Below are positions 1 through 5,151 of a stretch of 5,165 nucleotides of DNA, piece after piece; within the stretch, counting starts at the first letter, position 1, and each line of letters opens with the position of its first letter. Source of the DNA: Elusimicrobiota bacterium. GTDB lineage: Bacteria > Elusimicrobiota > Elusimicrobia > O2-12-FULL-59-9. The notes under the pieces were generated by a model that worked only from the letters and a program-made list of their open reading frames with translations, searched no databases and was not told where the DNA came from. Position numbers and translations under genes: made by a program. The stretch is taken from positions 1 to 5,165 of the forward strand of contig JACQRQ010000074.1 of assembly GCA_016206405.1 (NCBI GenBank), written 5' to 3'.

Positions 1-198
1 CTCAAGGACATCGTGGCGGCCGGAGAGGACGGCGCCGTTTACAACTTCCAGAGCTACGGCGACAATCTCGGCAACCGGACCTCGGTGCCGGCCAGCGTGG
101 CGGCCCCCTCCGTTCTGGTCGAGGAAATGGAGCTTAAAAAGACCGAACAGAAGCCCGACAAGCCGCCGTACCTGACCAACGCCTATTTCGGAAATTAA
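1..198 (+). CDS. C-terminal end of a probable TldD/PmbA-family metalloprotease (5' truncated by the window)
   Basis: The frame is open from base 1 and ends with TAA at 196-198, giving the last 65 residues of a protein that begins outside the window. The tail contains a PASVAAPSVLVEEMELKK stretch followed by KPPYLTNAYF. From memory, this pattern (a small/hydrophobic strand, then 'LxEExEl', then a charged linker and 'KPPxLP') is typical of the C-terminus of TldD/PmbA proteins. These act in pairs as a cytoplasmic metalloprotease that degrades unfolded peptides and matures some ribosomally made peptides. The zinc-binding motif would lie upstream, so it cannot be checked here. A GTG lies at 13, but nothing suggests that translation starts there, because the reading frame continues to the window edge. 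pheA follows 38 nt later on the same strand, so the two may be co-transcribed. The family call rests on the tail only and is moderate; an unrelated protein with a similar tail is possible. Confidence 0.6.
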   Translation, partial: LKDIVAAGEDGAVYNFQSYGDNLGNRTSVPASVAAPSVLVEEMELKKTEQKPDKPPYLTNAYFGN

Positions 199-224
199 GC
201 CGGGCCGGACGGGCGGCCGCTCCC

Positions 225-228
225 GGAG
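225..228 (+). promoter_or_regulatory. Ribosome binding site of pheA
   Basis: GGAG lies 8 nt upstream of the ATG at 237, which is normal Shine-Dalgarno spacing. It supports that ATG as the true start. The gap of 38 nt after the upstream gene leaves no clear room for a separate promoter. Confidence 0.55.
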
Positions 229-236
229 CGACCCGC

Positions 237-1319
237 ATGAACACAAACTCAAAGAAAAACCGGATCAGGATTTTGCGCGAAGGCATCGACCGCATCGACC
301 GGGGCTTCGTCGGCCTGCTTGAAAAACGCCTGCGCCTGGCAGCCCGCATCGGCGCGCTCAAAAACCGGAGCGGCGCCGAGGTCCACGCCCCGGACCGCGA
401 GCAGCAGATTTACTCCCAACTGGCCAAATACAGATCCAAACTCCTCATGCCCGAGGACTTGAAAAACGTCTTCAGGGAAATCATTCACCTCTGCCGCTCC
501 ACGCAGAAGAAATTTTCGGTCGCCTACCTGGGCCCGGAGGCCACTTTCACGCATCAGGTCGCCGCGCGCAGCTTCGGGCCGGCCGCCAATTACACGCCGT
601 GCCGCACCATCGCCGACGTTTTCAAGGCGGTTGAAAAAGACACCGCCGACTACGGCGTGGCGCCGCTTGAAAACTCCCTGGAGGGGGTCGTCCACGAGAC
701 GGTGGACACCTTCACCCTTTCCGAGGCGCAAATCGTCGCCGAGCACATCCAGGAGATATCCCATCACCTGCTGTCCACCTCCGGCGACCTCAAGAAAATA
801 CAGGCCGTATACTCTCATCCACAAGCGCTGGCGCAGTGCCGCCGCTGGCTGGAAAAAAATCTCCCGGGTGTGCCCACCTACCCGTCGGCCTCCACCGCCG
901 ACGCCGCCGTGCAGGCCGCGGTGGACGCCAAAGCCGCCGCGATCGCATCGCTCTTCGCCAAGGAGCTCTACCACCTCGAAGTTGCCGCCTCGCGCATTGA
1001 AGATTTCTCCAAGAACCTCACCCGCTTCGTCGTTTTGGGCAAGAAGGCGCCACCCAAGACCCGCGCCGACAAGACTTCGCTTCTGTTTATCATCAAGGAC
1101 AGGCCCGGCGCCCTCTACGACGTTCTGGAAGGCTTCAAGCAAAACAACATCAACCTGACCAAAATCGAGTCTCGGCCGAGCAAGACCAAGCCTTGGGAAT
1201 ACATCTTCTTTATGGAATTTCTCGGGCACGTGACGGACGCGCCCATCAAGCGGGCGATCGCTCGGCTAACCCAAATGTGCACCCATATAAAGATTTTGGG
1301 AAGCTATCCGAAGGCCTGA
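237..1319 (+). CDS. pheA: Bifunctional chorismate mutase / prephenate dehydratase (P-protein) with ACT domain
   Basis: This 360-residue cytoplasmic enzyme converts chorismate to prephenate and then to phenylpyruvate, the committed steps to phenylalanine. Residues about 8-90 are an AroQ-type all-helical chorismate mutase. Aligned by eye to the E. coli domain, the active-site positions appear as R14, R31, K42, R54 and E55, with Q90 the likely glutamine; the E. coli D48 position is Ala51 here. Residues about 94-268 are the prephenate dehydratase domain, opening with VAYLGPEATFTHQVA, then GVAPLENSLEG (140-150), and ending with the catalytic TRF motif at 262-264. Residues about 279-356 are an ACT domain with GALYDVL (291-297) and ESRPSK (311-316), the motifs linked to phenylalanine binding and feedback inhibition. 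The length fits the family (about 350-390). It looks intact. aroF lies 299 nt downstream, beyond a repeat region. The identification is very secure; allosteric control by phenylalanine is inferred from the motifs. Confidence 0.97.
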   Translation: MNTNSKKNRIRILREGIDRIDRGFVGLLEKRLRLAARIGALKNRSGAEVHAPDREQQIYSQLAKYRSKLLMPEDLKNVFREIIHLCRSTQKKFSVAYLGPEATFTHQVAARSFGPAANYTPCRTIADVFKAVEKDTADYGVAPLENSLEGVVHETVDTFTLSEAQIVAEHIQEISHHLLSTSGDLKKIQAVYSHPQALAQCRRWLEKNLPGVPTYPSASTADAAVQAAVDAKAAAIASLFAKELYHLEVAASRIEDFSKNLTRFVVLGKKAPPKTRADKTSLLFIIKDRPGALYDVLEGFKQNNINLTKIESRPSKTKPWEYIFFMEFLGHVTDAPIKRAIARLTQMCTHIKILGSYPKA

Positions 1320-1336
1320 ATTTAGGATACATCCAC

Positions 1337-1408
1337 AGTGGTAGAGTGGTATAGTGATAGAGTGATAAAGTGGGGGAGGGGGAAAGTGGTGCAGTGGTAG
1401 AGTGATAA
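1337..1408 (+). repeat. Left octamer array: nine 8-bp units, consensus AGTGRTAR
   Basis: Starting 18 nt after the pheA stop, nine consecutive 8-bp units can be read with no gap. Examples are AGTGGTAG, AGTGGTAT, AGTGATAG, AGTGATAA and AGTGGTGC, with two G-rich degenerate units at 1369-1384. More decayed units can be followed to about 1440 (for example AGTGATGG at 1423-1430). The strand is very purine-rich. Eight is not a multiple of three, and no plausible protein is read through it, so it is not a coding repeat. It forms the left arm of a large inverted structure with 1521-1591. Confidence 0.9.
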
Positions 1409-1520
1409 TGATGGGGTGGAGAAGTGATGGAGCGGCGAAGGGGAACCGGACGAGTGAACAAACAATCATGTGCAGAAAGTTCAGCAGCAGCCTACACACC
1501 CGTTTTTCTATGTCTCCAGT
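1409..1520. other. Unassigned spacer between the two octamer arrays
   Basis: About 112 nt separate the opposing arrays. The first 30 nt are degenerate G-rich octamers. The rest (about 1445-1520) is ordinary mixed sequence containing TTCAGCAGCAGCC and a short CGTTTTT run. I see no gene, tRNA-like fold or clear promoter in it. In a folded transcript it would be the loop. Confidence 0.5.
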
Positions 1521-1591
1521 CGTTCACTCTACCACTTTACCACTCTACCACTCTGTCAATTGCCACTCTATCACTCTACCACTTTACCACT
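1521..1591 (-). repeat. Right octamer array, inverted relative to the left array (CTACCACT units)
   Basis: Nine units read on the + strand as YTAYCACT: CTACCACT at 1529-1536, TTACCACT at 1537-1544, CTACCACT at 1545-1552, a diverged CTGTCAAT, a 7-base TGCCACT, then CTATCACT, CTACCACT and TTACCACT ending at 1591. These are the reverse complement of the left-array consensus. The outermost 24 bases (1568-1591) are complementary to 1337-1360 at 22 positions. The two arrays could thus form a long imperfect stem in RNA, or a cruciform in DNA, between pheA and aroF. The array ends 27 nt before the aroF start. Confidence 0.9.
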
Positions 1592-1618
1592 GACTTTGAA
1601 GCCGTACCCTAAATAACC

Positions 1619-2632
1619 ATGATTCTCACTTTAAAAAGCGGAGTCAGCAAAAAAGGCATCGACGACGTCGTCCGCCAGATCAAGAAATTAAAGCTCAAGG
1701 CGCATCTGTCCCAAGGGACCGAGAAGGTCATCATCGGCGTCATCGGCCCCAACGCCGCCATCCACCGCGAAATCTTCGAAGGCCTGGAAGCGATCGAGGC
1801 CATCACGGCCATCTCCAAGCCCTACAAGCTCGTCAGCCGGGAATTCAAGAAAAGCGACACCATTTTCAACGTGCGCGGCGTAAAGATCGGCGGGCCCGCG
1901 ATTACGCTGATCGCCGGCCCGTGCTCGGTGGACAAAAAGGAAAGCCTATTTGAAATCGCCAACGCCGTCAAGCAGGCCGGCGCCCAAATCCTGCGGGGGG
2001 GGGCTTTCAAGCCCAGGACCAGCCCGTATCAATTCCAGGGGCACGGCTACAAAGCCCTGCGCTGGCTCCAGCAGACGCGCCAGATGACGCGCCTTCCCAT
2101 CATTACCGAAGTCATGGATCCCCGGCATGTGAGCACGGTGGCGCGCTACGCCGACATCCTGCAGATCGGAGCGCGCAACGCCCAAAATTTCTTTTTGCTC
2201 AAGGAAGTCGGCAAAGCCAAGAAGCCGGTGATGCTCAAGCGCGGCATGGCGATGACCATCGAGGAGTGGCTTTTGGCCGCCGAATACATCGCCGCCCACG
2301 GCAACCATGAGATCATCATGTGCGAGCGCGGCATCCGCACGTATGAGACCGCGACGCGCTTCACCCTGGACTTGAACGCCGTGCCCCTTTTAAAGCAGCT
2401 CACGCATTTGCCCGTCTTCGTGGACCCCTCCCATGGCGTCGGCGTCCGCGAGCTCATCCCGGCCATGGCGCGCGCCGCCGTCGCGGCGGGGGCCGACGGC
2501 CTCATCGTCGAGGTCCACCGCAGCCCCACCGAGGCCCTTTCCGACGGCCATCAGGCCCTTTTGCCGGCCCAATTCGCTCAAATGGTCGGCGAGCTCAGAA
2601 AGGTGGCCGCCGCCCTCGGCCGCACCCTGTAA
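1619..2632 (+). CDS. aroF: 3-deoxy-7-phosphoheptulonate (DAHP) synthase, type I-beta with N-terminal regulatory domain
   Basis: This 337-residue cytoplasmic enzyme condenses phosphoenolpyruvate and erythrose 4-phosphate, the first step of the shikimate pathway. Residues 1-75 form the ferredoxin-like/ACT-like domain that precedes the barrel in Thermotoga maritima-type enzymes and confers tyrosine/phenylalanine sensitivity there. Residues about 78-337 are the TIM barrel, with KPYKLVSREF (67-76), IAGPCSV (98-104), RGGAFKPRTSPYQFQG (126-141), QIGARNAQNF (182-191), LKRGM (206-210), CERGIRTYE (235-243), VDPSHG (268-273), IVEVH (296-300) and LSDG (307-310). The four metal ligands expected from the T. 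maritima enzyme are all present at the same numbers: C102, H272, E298 and D309. Length is normal. There is no good Shine-Dalgarno before the ATG, only CCTAAATAACC, but the start aligns with known N-termini. The symbol aroF is used loosely; such genes are also called aroA, aroG or aroH. Its 3' end is duplicated downstream. Confidence 0.97.
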   Translation: MILTLKSGVSKKGIDDVVRQIKKLKLKAHLSQGTEKVIIGVIGPNAAIHREIFEGLEAIEAITAISKPYKLVSREFKKSDTIFNVRGVKIGGPAITLIAGPCSVDKKESLFEIANAVKQAGAQILRGGAFKPRTSPYQFQGHGYKALRWLQQTRQMTRLPIITEVMDPRHVSTVARYADILQIGARNAQNFFLLKEVGKAKKPVMLKRGMAMTIEEWLLAAEYIAAHGNHEIIMCERGIRTYETATRFTLDLNAVPLLKQLTHLPVFVDPSHGVGVRELIPAMARAAVAAGADGLIVEVHRSPTEALSDGHQALLPAQFAQMVGELRKVAAALGRTL

Positions 2633-2652
2633 GAAAATCGAACAGTCCCGAA
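2570..2652 (+). repeat. Direct repeat copy 1: 3' end of aroF and following bases
   Basis: This 83-nt stretch covers aroF codons 318-337, the TAA stop at 2630-2632 and 20 nt beyond. It matches 4815-4897 without gaps at a constant offset of 2245, with mismatches only at 2578, 2581, 2582, 2614 and 2644 (78 of 83). A few more bases match upstream with a 1-nt gap. A weaker, gapped similarity continues downstream to about 2698, including ATGCCC(C)TTG in both copies. Confidence 0.93.
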
Positions 2653-2709
2653 GCAGTCAGGCGCATCTCAGCCGTTTAGCATGCCCCTTGACGGCAAACC
2701 CAGTGCATG
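2633..2709 (+). pseudogene. Decayed relE-like trace directly after the aroF stop
   Basis: Read in the frame that follows the aroF stop codon, this stretch gives ENRTVPK, then SQPFSMPLDGK, and a TGA stop at 2708-2710. The second copy at 4878 onward gives ENRTVPK, then DPSQGMPLHGQLRG, and continues into a clear RelE-type toxin C-terminus. The shared ENRTVPK and SQ..MPL.G blocks indicate that copy 1 is a shortened relative of the same fragment, lacking an internal piece and everything after the 'PLxGK' block. There is no start codon, no intact domain and probably no product. Similarity outside the shared blocks is weak, so the call is tentative. Confidence 0.4.
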
Positions 2710-2716
2710 ATATACC
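2688..2716 (+). promoter_or_regulatory. Sigma-70-type promoter, TTGACG-N17-TATACC
   Basis: The -35 box TTGACG (2688-2693, 5 of 6 consensus) is separated by exactly 17 nt from the -10 box TATACC (2711-2716, 4 of 6). Transcription would begin near 2723. The -10 box lies inside the left arm of the inverted repeat at 2706-2743, so a repressor bound there would block polymerase. It is the best promoter I see in the window, and it faces the small antitoxin-like ORF and the large membrane-protein gene. Confidence 0.6.
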
Positions 2717-2743
2717 TTAGGAGCCACCTAAGGGTATACCATG
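2706..2743. promoter_or_regulatory. Inverted-repeat operator overlapping the -10 box and the next start codon
   Basis: CATGATATACCTTAGG (2706-2721) is mirrored by CCTAAGGGTATACCATG (2727-2743), with one inserted G and one mismatch, around a 5-nt centre. The repeat spans the -10 box and ends on the ATG at 2741. This layout is typical of autoregulated toxin-antitoxin operons, where the antitoxin binds a palindrome over its own promoter. It is not followed by a run of T, so an intrinsic terminator is less likely. Confidence 0.6.
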
Positions 2744-2791
2744 ACCAGGTCCATTTCACTTAAGATCGATGCCAGGAAGTTGCGCGAATAA
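2741..2791 (+). pseudogene. Truncated antitoxin-like ORF (16 codons)
   Basis: The ORF starts with ATG at the edge of the inverted repeat and encodes MTRSISLKIDARKLRE before TAA at 2789-2791. A short N-terminal beta strand of the 'xxTISLRIDxxLxxE' kind is how many ribbon-helix-helix antitoxins start, and the promoter-operator placement fits. Full antitoxins are about 70-90 residues, so this would be only the DNA-binding strand and the beginning of the first helix. It is in frame with the downstream gene at 2801, separated by this one stop codon. It could instead be a short leader peptide. The family call rests on pattern and context only. Confidence 0.4.
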
Positions 2792-2800
2792 ATCAATGGA

Positions 2801-4453
2801 ATGCAGTTGAGGACATTTTTCAGAGGAATCGGATTGCAAAACCTGCCCCCACTCCGCCGGCGCTTCGCCCTGACCGCGGCCGCCTGCGCTTTTCTCGCGT
2901 TCCTGCCGGCCCTGGGCGGCGGCTTTCTCAATTTCGACGATGACAAAAATCTCATCGAGAACGCCGATTTTAAGAAGGGTTTTTCCGAACCCTCTTGGAT
3001 GTTCAAGCCCGACCCTTTCGGATTGACCATCCCTCTCACCTGGGCCAGCCTCTCGCTGGATAGGCTGCTTTGGGGCCAGCGGCCTTTCGGGTACCACCTG
3101 CAAAATCTGCTTTGGCACACCCTCGCGACGGCGCTGCTCTATTTCCTGGCCCTTGCTCTCATTCGCGGCCGCGAGGAGGAGGGGCCGCCCGAGCGCTTGG
3201 GAGCGCTCGCCGCGGCTCTATTTTTCGGCCTGCATCCCCTGCGCGTGGAATCGGTCGCCTGGATCACCGAGAGGCGCGACTCTCTCTCCCTGACCTTTCT
3301 GCTGCTTTCCACCCTGGCCTACCTGCGCCACGGCGCGGGGACCCCGCGCGCCTACACCGCGAGCCTTTGCGCCTATGCCCTCTCCCTCGCCGCCAAGCCC
3401 ATCGGCATGGGGCAGCCTTTCCTGTTGCTCGCCTTGGATCGCTATTTCCTGAAACGCAAGGCTTACAAGGAAAAGCTTCCCTTTCTGCTTCTCTCCATTC
3501 TGACTGGGGCTCTCGTTTATCAAGGCATCCGCGGAGCCGAAAAGACGGCGATTTTAGAGCCCTTTAACCCGCTTCAACACGCGTCCTATTGCGCGTATGG
3601 GCTGGTCTATTACTTGCGCAAAACTCTGGTCCCTAGTGCTCTTTCCCCGCTGCACCCCAATCCCCCGCATTTGAACCCTCTTGAGCCTCACTTCCTGGCG
3701 AGCGGCGCGGCCGCCGCTCTGCTTCTCGCCGTTTTTTGGAAATGGCGCCGCCATCGAGGCGTTTGGACGGCGGGACTTCAGTACCTCCTGGGAGTCGCCC
3801 CGGTGCTTGGGATTGCGCGCAACGGGCCCCAATTGGTGGCCGATCGTTATAGCTACCTCTCCTGCCTAGGCTGGGCTGTCCTGGCCGGCGCCGCGCTTTC
3901 CTCGGTCCTGCGCCGAGTTCCCGAAAGCGCTCGCCCCGCCCTGCTCAAGAGCGCTCGCGTCGGTTTGTGCGCGCTGGCCTTGGGCTTCATTTTCTTGAGC
4001 TGGGATTATTGCGGCGTCTGGAAGGATTCCCGAAGCCTCTGGTCCCACGTTCTGAGCCTTCATCCCGACTCGCACATGGCCCACAACAATTTGGGCGTCG
4101 TCGATATGAAGGACTCGCGCCTCAAGGAGGCCGAAAGGCATTTTAGAGCCGCCCTGAGCGCTCAAGCGGCCGACTGGACCGCCGCGAGCAATCTGGGCAG
4201 CGCTCTACTGCTTCAAGGGCGCGCCGCCGAGGCGCTTGAGCCTTACCGGACGGCGTTGGCCTTGAAGCCCGGCCATGCGCAAACGCGCAGCAATTTCGGC
4301 GCCGCCCTGCTGCAAATGGGGGACATGGAGGGGGCTGTGCGGGAATTCTCGGAGGCTCTTCGATTGAAACCGGACTGGGTCACGGCGCAAAAAAATCTGG
4401 AAAGCGCACGCGAACTGCGCAAGAAGGGGGGCGCCGTGCGCCTGGGCCTATGA
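2801..4453 (+). CDS. TMTC-like multi-pass membrane protein (probable GT-C-type glycosyltransferase) with C-terminal TPR repeats
   Basis: The 550-residue product has about a dozen hydrophobic stretches between residues 21 and 403, followed by a soluble TPR domain. After the first membrane segment comes FLNFDDDKN (42-50), placing an acidic pair in the first external loop, where GT-C enzymes keep catalytic acids. Other family-type motifs are PLTWASLSLDRLLWG (78-92), FGLHPLRVESVAWITERRD (142-160) and ADRYSYL (347-353). Three TPR units follow at about 425-458, 459-492 and 493-526, with a partial fourth. This architecture is common in bacteria and resembles eukaryotic TMTC O-mannosyltransferases; donor and acceptor are unknown. 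The ATG at 2801 has no good ribosome site. A TTG at 2834, in frame at codon 12 and preceded by AGAGGA (2822-2827), is an equally good start and still precedes the first membrane segment. The gene sits between direct repeats of the aroF 3' end. Confidence 0.85.
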   Translation: MQLRTFFRGIGLQNLPPLRRRFALTAAACAFLAFLPALGGGFLNFDDDKNLIENADFKKGFSEPSWMFKPDPFGLTIPLTWASLSLDRLLWGQRPFGYHLQNLLWHTLATALLYFLALALIRGREEEGPPERLGALAAALFFGLHPLRVESVAWITERRDSLSLTFLLLSTLAYLRHGAGTPRAYTASLCAYALSLAAKPIGMGQPFLLLALDRYFLKRKAYKEKLPFLLLSILTGALVYQGIRGAEKTAILEPFNPLQHASYCAYGLVYYLRKTLVPSALSPLHPNPPHLNPLEPHFLASGAAAALLLAVFWKWRRHRGVWTAGLQYLLGVAPVLGIARNGPQLVADRYSYLSCLGWAVLAGAALSSVLRRVPESARPALLKSARVGLCALALGFIFLSWDYCGVWKDSRSLWSHVLSLHPDSHMAHNNLGVVDMKDSRLKEAERHFRAALSAQAADWTAASNLGSALLLQGRAAEALEPYRTALALKPGHAQTRSNFGAALLQMGDMEGAVREFSEALRLKPDWVTAQKNLESARELRKKGGAVRLGL

Positions 4454-4659
4454 AGGAGACGGGGGCAAGCGCCACCCCTTTTCAAACCACACCCGCCGCG
4501 CAGGGCATGCTGCCGTTAGGCCAAGTTTCGGTAGGACTTCTGAGAGCGGCGCGCGACTTTCACCATCAGAACAGTCTTTTGCTCGTCCAGAATGGGCCGG
4601 AAGAGGTCATCAGAAGGGGGCACTCATTAGCCCGAAAACCGCAGTTGCGCGCCGTTTGA
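4450..4659 (+). CDS. Doubtful small ORF overlapping the stop of the membrane-protein gene
   Basis: A 69-codon frame begins with an ATG that overlaps the upstream TGA (ATGA at 4450-4453), an arrangement often seen in translational coupling. The product has no recognisable domain, signal peptide or membrane segment. Its C-terminal part runs into the left arm of the inverted repeat at 4637-4648, which suggests a chance opening in GC-rich DNA. No ribosome site is evident just upstream. I list it only because of the overlap. Confidence 0.15.
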   Translation: MKETGASATPFQTTPAAQGMLPLGQVSVGLLRAARDFHHQNSLLLVQNGPEEVIRRGHSLARKPQLRAV

Positions 4660-4697
4660 CGCCTGAGATGCCTGCACCGAACTATGCAACTGCGGTT
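4637..4697. repeat. 12-bp perfect inverted repeat with 37-nt loop
   Basis: AACCGCAGTTGC (4637-4648) is exactly complementary to GCAACTGCGGTT (4686-4697). On the minus strand the right side of the stem runs into TTTTC, so a weak terminator reading leftward is conceivable, but the loop is long and the T run is short. Confidence 0.8.
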
Positions 4698-4719
4698 GCG
4701 CCTGCGGCGCCGGACAACC

Positions 4720-4742
4720 CCGTCGCTGTTTTACAGCGACGG
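4720..4742. repeat. 10-bp perfect hairpin with 3-nt loop
   Basis: CCGTCGCTGT (4720-4729), loop TTT, ACAGCGACGG (4733-4742). It is a very stable stem. No T run follows on either strand, so a standard intrinsic terminator is not supported. Confidence 0.85.
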
Positions 4743-4750
4743 CCCTGCGG

Positions 4751-4775
4751 CCGAATTCCCAACTGGGGAATTCGG
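4751..4775. repeat. 10-bp perfect hairpin with 5-nt loop
   Basis: CCGAATTCCC (4751-4760), loop AACTG, GGGAATTCGG (4766-4775). It starts 8 nt after the preceding hairpin, making a tandem pair of stems just upstream of the duplicated aroF fragment. No T run follows. Confidence 0.85.
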
Positions 4776-4814
4776 GTTAGAAGGCCCCATGTCAATAGGT
4801 AAAAGAAATCCGGC

Positions 4815-4897
4815 CAATTCGCGCAGGTGGTCGGCGAGCTCAGAAAGGTGGCCGCCGCTCTCGGCCGCACCCTGTAAGAAAATCGAACCGTCCCGAA
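4815..4897 (+). pseudogene. Direct repeat copy 2: duplicated aroF 3' fragment
   Basis: In frame, 4815-4877 reads QFAQVVGELRKVAAALGRTL and stop, the last 20 residues of the DAHP synthase with a single change (M322 to V). Of the four base differences within the coding part, two fall in that M/V and Q/Q codon pair (one each) and the other two are silent Ala changes, so only one alters the protein. No barrel sequence precedes it, so it is a non-functional fragment. The identity continues 20 nt past the stop. It marks the right end of a 2245-nt displaced duplication. Confidence 0.93.
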
Positions 4898-5078
4898 ACG
4901 GCAAGGCGAATCCCCGGCCATTTGCCAAGACCCATCTCAGGGCATGCCCTTGCATGGCCAATTGCGCGGCTTGATCTCTTACCGAATGGGAAGTTACCGG
5001 ATTCTGTATGAAGTCCATCACCGGCGACTCCTGGTGGTGGTCATCGATTTGGGTCATCGGCGCGACATTTACAAATGA
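4878..5078 (+). pseudogene. RelE/ParE-superfamily toxin fragment (C-terminal half)
   Basis: The frame opens immediately after the stop of the duplicated aroF fragment and ends with TGA at 5076-5078. It contains DPSQGMPLHGQLRGL, then YRMGSYRILYEV, then LLVVVIDLGHRRDIYK. These match the order expected of RelE-type mRNA interferases or ParE relatives: the 'PLxGxLxGL' turn, the central strands 'YRxGxYRIxYxV', and the terminal 'GHRRxxYK' motif. Family members have about 85-95 residues. Here the first in-frame ATG (4944) would give only 44, lacking the N-terminal helices. The segment before it (ENRTVPK onward) resembles a relE helix region that is too short, suggesting deletions or a frameshift. 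No antitoxin gene adjoins it. It is most likely an inactive remnant. Confidence 0.75.
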
Positions 5079-5151
5079 CGCGGCGACGCCTCACGAAGCG
5101 ACAGAGGAATAGGAACAACGACCGGCAATAATCGCTTTAAAATCAGGAAAC

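Larger units (their letters stand above)
4454..4809. other. Gene-poor spacer of about 355 nt with several hairpins
   Basis: Between the membrane-protein gene and the second aroF fragment I recognise no protein. Besides the doubtful ORF at 4450, the minus strand has a 35-codon frame (GTG at 4623 down to TAA at 4516) with a basic tail, too short to judge. The right half holds three perfect inverted repeats (4637-4697, 4720-4742, 4751-4775). Such clustered hairpins are seen in small non-autonomous elements, REP-type repeats and structured RNAs. I cannot tell which applies here. Confidence 0.5.

Noticed and set aside
249..1229. Long minus-strand open frame (326 codons) opposite pheA
   Set aside because: It mirrors a clearly real P-protein gene; the translation is low-quality Gly/Val/Arg-rich sequence with no domain. 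It is a GC-driven shadow.
1246..1612. Several small frames on both strands rich in His, Tyr, Thr, Ser, Leu and Pro
   Set aside because: They are translations of the octamer arrays. The 8-bp period changes frame at every unit, and no frame has start or ribosome-site support.
1320..1618. CRISPR array
   Set aside because: The units are 8 bp, contiguous and without unique spacers, and they occur in two opposite orientations. No cas gene is near.
2706..2743. Intrinsic terminator for aroF
   Set aside because: The stem is AT-containing, lacks a following T run, and overlaps a -10 box and a start codon, so an operator fits better.
3070..3567. Plus-strand 165-codon frame inside the membrane-protein gene, and the minus-strand frames at 2728-3120, 3218-3523 and 3866-4165
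   Set aside because: All lie within a gene with clear membrane and TPR signatures, and none shows a domain or ribosome site.
4720..4775. Tandem intrinsic terminators after the membrane-protein gene
   Set aside because: The stems are strong, but no U tract follows on either strand, and they lie more than 260 nt from the stop codon.
4767..4795. Minus-strand promoter with TTGACA at 4795-4790
   Set aside because: The -35 is perfect, but the sequence at the proper distance (AATTCC) is a poor -10, and TTCTAA is only 7 nt away. No gene follows leftward.
4684..4974. Plus-strand 96-codon frame across the hairpins and the duplicated fragment
   Set aside because: It reads the aroF fragment out of frame and crosses two hairpins. 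The overlapping minus-strand frames at 4682-4921 and 4731-5057 are rejected for the same reason.
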